A stretch of 41,349 nt of DNA from a virus. The notes below the pieces were generated by a model that was given only the letters and a program-made list of their open reading frames with translations, was not told the DNA's origin and did not search any database. Both the position numbers and the translations under genes were made by a program. The stretch spans positions 1-41,349 of the IMG/VR virus record IMGVR_UViG_3300025652_000161; one strand, 5' to 3'. The number at the start of each line of letters is the position of its first letter. Positions within the stretch are counted from its first letter, which is position 1. Below are positions 21,681 through 31,200 of the stretch, in pieces.

Positions 21681-23257
21681 TGCCACGCTACGCATCCAAC
21701 TTGCTTGATGAGCCGCTAGTATTCGACAATTCAATTTCGTTTATTGGTGGTCAGGTGAGTGGCGTGCGTCCAAATCTCTTAAACACCAACCAATTCAGCG
21801 ACGGCAAAAACGTAGACGTAGACACGTTCGGCACAGTTGCCACACGTAAAGGCACGTTAAAGTTTCCAGCGACAGCGCACTCAACGAACATACAAGGGCT
21901 GTCGTACTTCGATAACCCAACGCAGATAGTAGAGCGGTTGGTCAGCGCGACTGGCGGCAACTTGTACCGCTGCGACGTGGGTGGCGTTGGTTGGACGCAG
22001 TTGACGGGCTTAAAGAACACTGTTCACGCCACTAACCAAGTGGATTTTGTTCAACTGGTGGACAAGATGTTCGTGACTGACGGAAGCAGTGTGATGCGAA
22101 TGATCACGAACGACGCGAACAGCACGGTTCCAAGTGAACACGGTCTGGCGTTCACAAGCGTAACATCGCACACTAACCGCTTGTTTGGGTTTGGGGTAAC
22201 CGGACAACCAAACGATGGGTTATGGGCGTCTGACATACTAGACGGCGAAACGTGGAACACGACCACCAACCAGATACGGATCGGTGGACACAGTGGCGAT
22301 CCAATACGTGCGCTGCATTCGTGGCACGATTTTAATCTCCTGGTTTTTAAGGAGCGCAGCATATACATCGTTAACACAGACCCGTCGCTGTTGCTTGCAG
22401 CTAACTGGCAGATCAAAAAGATCAGCGATAGATTCGGCTGCGTGTCACGCCGGACAGTGGCTCAAGTCGGCGGAGATTGTTTTTTCTTGTCGCGATTTGG
22501 CGTGATGAGTATCGGCCAGATAATGAACGGGGCGCAGACCATTGTTGAGCCGGAGCCGATCAGCACGCCGATACGCGATTGGATCGAGAAAATCAACTGG
22601 TCGAAAGCCCACACAGCGTGCGGCACGTTCTGGGGTAATCGTTATCTGTTGTCGGTTCCCATTGGTTCAGATACTCCAAACTACACATTCGTTTTTAATA
22701 CAGTAACCCGTTCATGGACTGGCTACTGGACGAACTGGACGCCAACGGTGTACGCCGAGTCTGCGTTTGCCGGTGATCTACGTCTGCACTTTGGTCAAAC
22801 AGACGGCAAGGTGTTGAAGTGGCTGGAATATGTGTCGCAAGACGACGAGACTGACAGCACTTACAAAGACGATGGCAGCTTTTACCCGTCCCACATCAAG
22901 ACGCGTGCATTTGTGTTTCGCGACCAGATGAACGACAAGATCGGGCGTAACGCTGAGTTTGAATTTAACAAGAGTCGCGCCAACGTGGATGTATTCCAGA
23001 CGCGTGACGACACTAGCAGCGAGCAGCGGCTAAATCCGTACAGCATCGACACGTCGGAAGGCACTGGCGTTACTTTGCCAGACTCTTTGCCGTTTGTATT
23101 TGGTGATGACGCGGTGATTCGCAGAGCGTTTAGCACAGTGTCGAAAGGGACGTTTAACGAGGTGCAGTACCGAGTGTCGGCTGCGGAGAACAAGCTGCAA
23201 CTGCGTGGTGTCAAAGCCAGCGCGATTGTTATGGGGCTGGACGCCGAAAAGAGATAG
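21680..23257 (+). CDS. Tail nozzle / stabilisation beta-propeller protein
   Basis: A 525-residue, beta-rich protein with the family-typical start (SNQFSDGKNVDVDTFGTVATRKG-like wording near residue 35-60). Later come HTNRLFGFGVTG, NLLVFKERSIYIV and RFGVMSIGQIMNG. It resembles P22 gp10/T7 gp12-type nozzle propellers that close the tail and guide DNA ejection. It follows the adaptor gene directly, as in other podoviruses. Confidence 0.8.
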   Translation: MPRYASNLLDEPLVFDNSISFIGGQVSGVRPNLLNTNQFSDGKNVDVDTFGTVATRKGTLKFPATAHSTNIQGLSYFDNPTQIVERLVSATGGNLYRCDVGGVGWTQLTGLKNTVHATNQVDFVQLVDKMFVTDGSSVMRMITNDANSTVPSEHGLAFTSVTSHTNRLFGFGVTGQPNDGLWASDILDGETWNTTTNQIRIGGHSGDPIRALHSWHDFNLLVFKERSIYIVNTDPSLLLAANWQIKKISDRFGCVSRRTVAQVGGDCFFLSRFGVMSIGQIMNGAQTIVEPEPISTPIRDWIEKINWSKAHTACGTFWGNRYLLSVPIGSDTPNYTFVFNTVTRSWTGYWTNWTPTVYAESAFAGDLRLHFGQTDGKVLKWLEYVSQDDETDSTYKDDGSFYPSHIKTRAFVFRDQMNDKIGRNAEFEFNKSRANVDVFQTRDDTSSEQRLNPYSIDTSEGTGVTLPDSLPFVFGDDAVIRRAFSTVSKGTFNEVQYRVSAAENKLQLRGVKASAIVMGLDAEKR

Positions 23258-23283
23258 TAAGATCATGGGTAAGATTTTTATTT

Positions 23284-23655
23284 ATGGAAGCACTGAAAAA
23301 CATGCCGGTCGTAAGGCCGGTAAGAGACAGAGACGAGTTCATTAAATTAAATAATGAAGCACTTGAAGATAGGCATTTGGCAATTGCTCCGACTCACGTT
23401 TTTGAGAAGTCGGGAGATATTATTGGCTATGCTAATGTTGGAACAATGACACCCGTGAACACATGGTTCCACAGTAAAAAATGCAAGGCACGGGATAGTT
23501 TGCAGATAATTAACGTGTTGGAGAACATGGTTAGAATAAGTGGTGGTCAAGCGATGCTTGCACCAGTGAGCAATCAGTCGCCGTTTTTGCCGGTGATGGA
23601 TCGTTTCGGTTATATTAACATGGGGTCATCCAACTTAATGCTAAAAACTTTTTAA
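23284..23655 (+). CDS. GNAT-like acetyltransferase-fold virion-associated protein
   Basis: A 123-residue protein shaped like phage GNAT-fold proteins: AIAPTHVFEKSGDIIGYANVGTM (central strands), WFHSKKCKARDSLQIINVLENM, and a C-terminal SPFLPVMDRFGYINMGSSNLML. Known homologues lie beside internal virion proteins. The acetyl-CoA-binding loop is not obvious, so it may not be an active enzyme. Two GTAAGA motifs precede the ATG. Confidence 0.6.
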   Translation: MEALKNMPVVRPVRDRDEFIKLNNEALEDRHLAIAPTHVFEKSGDIIGYANVGTMTPVNTWFHSKKCKARDSLQIINVLENMVRISGGQAMLAPVSNQSPFLPVMDRFGYINMGSSNLMLKTF

Positions 23656-23657
23656 TT

Positions 23658-24524
23658 ATGGGTTGTTTTTGTCCAGATGAACCAGATTACGGAGCCGCTG
23701 CACGCGAGTCAGCAGCGGCTGACATTGAAACACTAGAAGCGCGGAAAAAGATGGAGCGACTGTCCCGTCTCGGTGAGAAGGGGATAGTTGAGTACAAAGA
23801 CGCAGACGGTCGATCACAAGTTACGTCAGTTGATTTTACTGGCATTGGCGACATCGACTTGTCCCGTGCTAATCTGGACTATTACATCGAGTCTGCTGGC
23901 AAAATCAGTGAGTCGATGCTGGAGCAGTCGGAAGAGTATGGTGTCCGGTTTGTCGAGCAGCGGCGCAAAGAATTAGAAGCAGCCGATCCGGAAGGATTTG
24001 CGATGCGCCAAGAAATGGGACGGAAAATCATGGAAGGCGGTGAGAAGCATTTCATGGCAGCCGCGAAAGGGGCTATGGCAGGGGCGCGTGGTAGCCAATC
24101 TGCTCGCGGCAATTTGTTTGGTAACGCTCCCAGTCTGCAAGAAGCGATGGCTGTTGGCGATGTGGGTTACCGGATGTACCAGCAAGATTTAGCCAACATG
24201 GGATCGTACGGAGCCGGTGTCGCACCAACAGCGCAGTTCGGCGCATTAAGCGGAGCGCAGCAAGGGGCTAATCCGTTTCAGGGGCAGAACATAATGCAAA
24301 GCGGAGTCGGCGTAATGAATAACGCTCAGCACGGACAAGCGACTGGCAGTATTTATCAGCAGCAAACACAGATGGCACAGCAGGGGAGTCCGTGGAGCCA
24401 GATCGGCGGCATGGCTGCTGGGCTTGGGCTGACGGCGTTGACTGGCGGTGCGGCTGGCATGGCTGGTGGTATAGGATTTGGTAAAGGAGTGAGCAATATG
24501 TTTGGGGTTACACCCGTTGCGTAA
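23658..24524 (+). CDS. Internal virion / ejection protein A
   Basis: A 288-residue protein, Gly/Ala/Gln-rich. A helical N-terminus (CFCPDEPDYGAAARESAAADIETLEARKK) is followed by Gln/Gly repeats (GAQQGANPFQGQNIMQ) and a hydrophobic tail (WSQIGGMAAGLGLTALTGGAAGMAGG) able to insert into membranes. Consistent with podovirus ejection proteins that build a channel through the envelope. First of three. Confidence 0.65.
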   Translation: MGCFCPDEPDYGAAARESAAADIETLEARKKMERLSRLGEKGIVEYKDADGRSQVTSVDFTGIGDIDLSRANLDYYIESAGKISESMLEQSEEYGVRFVEQRRKELEAADPEGFAMRQEMGRKIMEGGEKHFMAAAKGAMAGARGSQSARGNLFGNAPSLQEAMAVGDVGYRMYQQDLANMGSYGAGVAPTAQFGALSGAQQGANPFQGQNIMQSGVGVMNNAQHGQATGSIYQQQTQMAQQGSPWSQIGGMAAGLGLTALTGGAAGMAGGIGFGKGVSNMFGVTPVA

Positions 24525-24528
24525 AAAA

Positions 24529-25269
24529 ATGGCTAGTTTTTCAAGTGGACTACAGATGGGCATGGGGCTGGCGCGTGACGTGCGTTCAGCCAACATGGCG
24601 GCGGCTGATCGTAAAGAGCAGAAAGAGTATCGCGACATGCGAACCAAAGCGCTCAAGAAACAGATGCGCCGTGGTAAAAAAGCTGATCAGCGTGCTGACA
24701 AAGCTGATACTAGAGCCGACGAATTCCACAAAGAGCGCATGGCTGCGATGAAGCGAGCAGCAAACCCAATGGTTAACGACTATGACAACAAACGCGGACT
24801 ATTGGAAAGACACGACGAGACAATAAACGCTGTCGTTACGAGACATACCGCTCGCATGGGAAATCTCAACAAAGCAGTTATTGCTGCCCAAGAACTCAAG
24901 CTGCCAAGTCTTCCCAATTTGCTGGCAATGCAAGAGCGAGAAAACGAAAAGCACGAACAATTTTTATTTGGGCTAGAGCAGTCGTTTATGTCCGCGAGCA
25001 ACCGCCCGTCCCAAGGGACTGTTAGCGTGGCTCCGTATGTAGATCAGATGGGGAAACAGCATTACGGCGTAAAGCTGGACGGCGCTGACATGATAACAGC
25101 AGAAGCATTTTACAAGAAGATGAGCGGGATGGTCAGTAAGCAACCACCAACAGGTGATTTGAGAGGCATGTTTGACTTACCAAGCGGAACACCGGACGCA
25201 AAACAGCCAGCGGCAAGTGGGGCTGCACAACAATTAACCGATCCCAACATTGACAAGTTTCTGCAATGA
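24529..25269 (+). CDS. Internal virion / ejection protein B
   Basis: A 246-residue protein if started at ATG 24529; an in-frame ATG at 24502 overlaps the previous gene. Very helical and basic (KKQMRRGKKADQRADKADTRADEFHKERMAAM), with coiled-coil character. The C-terminus contains low-complexity Pro/Gly/Ala. Its stop overlaps the giant gene's start (ATGA at 25266-25269), as expected for an ejection-protein operon. Confidence 0.65.
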   Translation: MASFSSGLQMGMGLARDVRSANMAAADRKEQKEYRDMRTKALKKQMRRGKKADQRADKADTRADEFHKERMAAMKRAANPMVNDYDNKRGLLERHDETINAVVTRHTARMGNLNKAVIAAQELKLPSLPNLLAMQERENEKHEQFLFGLEQSFMSASNRPSQGTVSVAPYVDQMGKQHYGVKLDGADMITAEAFYKKMSGMVSKQPPTGDLRGMFDLPSGTPDAKQPAASGAAQQLTDPNIDKFLQ

Positions 25270-28200
25270 GCAAAGTCACGGATGCAGTCCGGCAAGCGTA
25301 CCCCAAGTACGCAGACGTTAGTGATGACGACTTAACTGCTGCCATCGGGCAAGCATATCCTGGTTATCTGGATGAGCAGAAGTTCCCCGACTTCTCACGA
25401 CGCTTCACCGAGCTAGACGAAGATTACAATTTTGACGGTGGCTGGCTGGGCGGCATGGCGAACGCTGTTCGTCGCGGATCGTTACGAGCCGAGATGGCTG
25501 ACTTGGTGTTTGACGAAAGCACGTACGGGCTAAAAGAGCAGACACCCGAAAGCGCCAAACGCATTGCCGAGCTAAACGAAAAGCTAGGCAAAGTGCGTGG
25601 CTCCGGCGCTCTTCAATATTACAGCAGCCCAGAAGCACAAGACAATTTCACGGGGCGCATTGGCAGTATGTTCGCTTCGTTTCCGGAGTTTCTAGCCGAG
25701 TCGCTGACATCACAAATGGTTGTCGGCGCGAAGATCATGCCAAAACTGTTTGGCACATCGGTAGCCACCGGAACGGCAGTGGGCGCGTTATCTCCAGACC
25801 CAATTACAACGGCTGCTGGCGCTGGGTTTGGTGCGATGTTCGGAATGGCTTACGGCAACGGCATCACCAGTTTGGCGCAAGAGTACACCGGCACGATGAT
25901 GGAAGTGCTGTCGGAAAACGGAGTAGACACATCAAACGCCGAGCAGTTGGAAGCGGTTTTTAAATCTGAAGACGGGAAGAAGATAATTTCAGAAGCTAAA
26001 GCCGCAGCGTATTCGCGTGGTGTTCCAATCGCAGCACTTGACGCTTTGAGTTTCGGCATTGCTGGGAAACTTGGTGGCATCGGCAAAGAGATGTTGTTCC
26101 AGTCGGCAATGGGTGGTTCGGGAGAACTAGCGGGGCAAGCCACATCACTCGCGGTGACCGGCAAACAACGCGGTAACGTGGAAGACGTTGTCATCGAAAT
26201 GGGAGTGGGCGCGTTTGCCGACGTGCTGACAGATGTTGTTCCGGCCACATTGGCGAAGACTGGTAAGCTGGGCAAATCCGAGAAGATAGAACTGGAGAAA
26301 CTGTTTGAAGACGTAAGCGATCGACAAGCGCAAATTGATGAAGCGGAATCGATTGAAGAAGACGCGGTACTGGAGCAGACAAAACAAGATTCTCAAGAAG
26401 TCGATCCGCTGGATGAAGCGGCTGAAGCATTGTCAGAAAAAGTTGTGGCCGTTGAACCGCAAGAAGCGCGGGTCAAGACGACGCTTACGCCAGTAGTAGC
26501 AGACACGGAAGATGGATCGTTTAATTCAGAAGCTGACGCAACATTTGGAGTACAAATCGGGAACACGGTCGATAGCGTACCGTACGCTCGTTTTGAGTCC
26601 GTTATACTTACTAACGATAATCGCGTTACTGCTACAGTTACTGCTGACGGCAGTCTGGTTGTTAATCCAGATGAGCTACGAGCGAATGCAGAAGACTCTG
26701 ACTTGTCGCAAGACGAGTATTTGAAGCGAGTCGTTCAAGAAGAAGCGATCCACGCAGCGCATTTAGATTGGCTCCAGACGGAGTACATCAAAGAGACAGG
26801 CGACACCAAGCTGCAAAACTTTGTGCCGTATTTTGTGCAACGCATGGAAGCGGTGGCTGGAGAGATGACGCCAGAACAAGTTGAGCTAGTGCAAGGCGTG
26901 TACGGCTCTGACATCGATGGCGCACGGCTGGGACTGGAGTATGTCCGGATGCTAACGCAACAACGCCGTGAGGGAAGTGTCACGGAGGGTCTGGGAATCT
27001 GGGAGTTCTACGGCACGCAACCCAATCCAGAAACGCGCAACTATTTTAAACGAGCAATCAACTGGGTACGCAAGCGTGTCCAACCCAAGACCAGAAAGAA
27101 AGACGCAGCGCTGGCAGCGGAAGCTTCACAGCAATTGGATGGGCTGGCTTCGTTGCTGGCTGACATTGAAACAAAGAAAGAAACAGCTACTGCCGAGCCG
27201 GAAGTTGGTTCACAACCAGACACGGCTTTCGTTAGTGGGTTAACAGCTTCGCCAAACGAACTGACGGCGGCAGCGTTACAAGCTGGTGAGCCGGTTGGGA
27301 TAGTTGCTGTCCCAAGTCTTAAAAACCAGCAGCTAATCCCTAGCAAGAATGTCGTTACTCAAATAACAGATCACGCTAACCGTGGCAAAAAAGTGTTTAT
27401 CGATTCGGGGGCGTTCAGAGCATTTAAGCAAGGGGTTAAAATTGACTTTGAGCAATTTTTTACAAATCTTGACAAGATATTAGCCAACATTGAAAAGCCG
27501 GAAAACGTGACAATTGTCATGCCGGACATTATTGGTGACCAAGAAGAAACGCTGAATTTACAAAACCAATTTGCAGCCAACATCCAAAAGTACATCGATA
27601 GTAGTTACGATGTTGTTGTGCCGATTCAAGCTGGAACTAAACCGGCTGCTGAAATGCACAAGCAGTTAGTGGAAAAGTTTGGTGAAAATTTTCGTGTCGG
27701 CGTACCGTCCAATAAAGAAGCTATGCCGTTGGATGATTTCCGTAATTTGGTTAGCGAAATAAAGCCATCAAAACTGCACTTGCTTGGAGTGGGGCCAGAG
27801 AGCGGGGCCGAGCAAGTTAGTGTTGTGCGAGAGTTATCACCCGAATCAAATATATCAGTTGATTCTAGTACCGCTGCTAGAGCGGCAATTGGCGCTGTCG
27901 TTCCAAGTAAGTCGCAAATTGCGTCACAAGAATTTAGAGAAGCAGTTCGCGACGAAAGAATAGACGAAACGGAAGAAGCTGGCAGCTTCTGGATGGACGA
28001 CCAAGAGTTTGATGAGTCAACTGCTCAAGAGTTAGCTGACGATATGCAATCTGAAATAACTTGGTTGAGCAACGATCAGAAGCAAGCATTTGTAGAAGAG
28101 CTTTTAGATGGAAACTCCATCAACGATTCATTCAAAAATCTTCACGACAAAAAGATTCTGGACGACGACGAGTATGAAGTAACAACAGAAGCATTTACAG

Positions 28201-31200
28201 ACCCGCGGTTCAGTGACATTGAAAATAAATATTTGCAAGAGCCGGTTGGTAGAGAAATGCTTGAGAAGCGTGGCACAACTGCAAAAAAAGAACAGTCCGT
28301 ACAACGGAAAGACGAGCGTCAAAAGAAAGTCGTAAAGAAAGCCAAGGGGCTTGCCGCGCAGAAAGAATTACAAAGTCGTGCCGTAGAGCTTGATGAGTTC
28401 CAAAAACAGACAGATGCAAACAGCGAAGTTGTAACTGAATATCTGCGCCGCAGAGTTCAGAAAATGAACATTAAAGATGATGCGGACGCGCAAGATGTTT
28501 GGACGCATTTGTGGGAGAAAGCTGGAAAGTGGCTGGAAACTCACGATGACTTGACTGGGTTTGGAGCTAAAACCATTGCTGAAAATAAGCTGAAAGACAT
28601 CGGGCGTAAATCCGGACGGCGCGGCCAGACGTTTTTAGATGAAACCCGCACGACTGACGAAGAGACTGGAGAGAGTGCAGTCACAACTGGCAAAGATAAA
28701 ACGACACTAACCCCCACCGGACGCGAAGCGATAAAGTTGTTGGAGGATTTTTTCGGCAGTCTGTCGCCAGATGAAAGAAACGTCTCCGCTTTGTTCACCG
28801 ACTCCACAGATGCAACTGCCAGCACGGTTGCTGATGCGCTTGGCATTAAAAGAAACGCGGTTGATCAGCGCAAACATCGGCTTCTGAAAAAGATGGAGAA
28901 ACACATGGCCGACAAGGGCTATGATCCATCTGTAATTAGCGAACTGTTACAAGCCGCGAAGAAGCGGAAACTATCCGGCGAGATCGTTCGGGAAGCGCGT
29001 GCGAAAGATTTAAAGGGGCAGAAGCTGAAAGACTTCATCAAGAAGAAGCTGGCAGCGTTGCCGGAGAAGCAGAAGCAGCAAGTATTGTCGGAGCTTGGCA
29101 TTGCCAAAGCCAACAAACCCACCCCCAGCAAGACGGCAGACAAAGCCGCAGCCGCATCGAACAGCAAGACCAAGCGTTTGAAGTTCACAATGTCGCTTGA
29201 GAAGACGCTGGCCGATGAGCGCACGAAGAAGAAGCTGGAAGAGCCACGCTCATTCTACGATCCGATCACCAACAAAGAGACGCTGGCTAAAGCTAATGCG
29301 CGAATCGATGAGATCGGTTTAGACGCAGCCAAGCGCGAGGTGATGGAAGCTGAAGCGCCAGACGCGGTAATCTCCGCTATGGGTATTGTGTTGTTCCAGA
29401 AGTTCCAAGCAGCCGGACGATTGAACGACGCTATCGACATCGCGATGCACGTTGCTGACATTGCCAAGACGCAGGGGCAAGCCATCCAAGTGTTGTCGAT
29501 TGTAAGCCGCTTGTCACCGGACGGCTCATCGTTGTTGGCGGCTCGCATCATCAAGCGTGCGAAAGCAAAGCCGGAAACGAAAGACGCAACCAAGAAGCAC
29601 ATTAAGAATCTCGGTGGCGAGAAGAAGATCATTGAGCGTGTCCACAAGAAAGCCAAGCGGCTGGAGCGTTTGCGGAAAGACGGCAAGCTGAACGACATCA
29701 CGGAGTTGTCAGAGTCGGCTGCGTTGCTGGAAGAGATCATGTCAGTGGCTCCGACGACCGTGCTTGGGAAGATACGGGCGTTCCACACAATAATGATGTT
29801 GCTGAATTTCAAGACAGCAATACGTAATGTTCTGGGCAACGTCATTCTGTTTGTGCCGGAAACGGTGTCCGACTTCGCCGACGCGGCAATCGACAAGACG
29901 ATGAGCGTGGTCACCGGCAAGCGCACCAAGATGCGCCCGTTCACGTATTTCGGGAATAAGTGGAAAGGGCTTAAACAACCCGTAAGAGATTTTAACGCTG
30001 GCATGGAGTTGGCTCGCATTGAAGGCGAGTCCAAACGAGCGCAACTACAGAAGGGCTTTGACACGATGGTCATGCTGGCGCGTCTAACGTCCCAGTCGAA
30101 GTTTGAGTTGCAAGACGTGAAGCGGATGAACGCCCGTGTGTTCGACAGCAAAGCCATGCGAATGCTGGAAGACTCGCTGACGTTGCTGCTGTCACCGGCT
30201 GACCGTGCGTTCTACGTGGCTGCGTACCGCGCCGAGCTTGCCAACCAGATGCAGATCGCCAAGACGGACGTACCCAGCAAAGAGATGGTTGAGTACGCCC
30301 AGATGATTGGGATGCGTGCGATCTACCAGAACGACAATTTTGTTAGCAAGGGGCTACAGAAAACGCGTGAGGGACTGAACTGGATAACGGCTGGGAACAA
30401 AGAGTTCGGGCTGGGCGAAATGTTCTTCAAGTTCACGCGAGTACCAGGATCGTTATTGATTCGTGGCTTAGAGTTTTCACCGGCTGGTTTTATTCGTGCG
30501 CTTTACCAGTTGATCCCCCCCGTGTTTGGCAAGCAGTTCAACCAGCGCGAGTTCGTTGCGGCATTTAGTCGGGCTGCTGTCGGCACGGGCAGCGCGTTCA
30601 CTATCGGTTACATGCTTGAGCAGCTTGGCGTGTTGACGGGCGCTGAAGCGGAAGACACTGACCAGCGTGAACTGGAGCGCGAAATGGGGTTCCAGCGTTA
30701 CTCGATCAACGCATCGGCTTTGAAGCGGGTGCTATTGTCGGGCAATTTCTTTACGCCACAGAAGCCGGAAGTCGGTGACTTTCTGGTGAGCTACGATTGG
30801 GCGCAGCCAGTTGCTATGCCAATGGCAATGGGCGCAATCGTGAGCCAGAAGAAGCGCACAGGCAAAGGCGAAGACGATGCCGCCAGCTTCATGGCCAGCA
30901 TGATTGGGGCTGGCGCAAAGACGCTGGAAGAGCAGCCGCTGGTCAGCGGGATATTCCAGTTGTTCCAGAAGTTCACGTACGCTAAACAGGAACTGGAAGC
31001 CAACAACCCGTACGGCACAGTCAAGGCGCTGCTAGACAGTTACGCCGAGTTACCAGCGACGTTTGTCCCGACAGCCGTCAACCAAGTGAATCAGTATCTC
31101 GACAATGTCAGCCGCAACTCCACGGCAAGCGATGGCTTTGACAAGCTAATTGACCGAGTAGCAGCACGCACGCCACTTCTTGGCGGCAAGATGACAGAGC

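Noticed and set aside
23265-23345. 26-codon frame MGKIFIYGSTEKHAG just upstream of the GNAT-like gene
   Set aside because: Very short and overlapping the GNAT start in another frame; no ribosome-binding site better than that of the GNAT gene.
29255-30157. 300-codon minus-strand frame inside the giant ejection gene
   Set aside because: Composition is a mirror of the plus-strand gene and it lies in the middle of a conserved frame.
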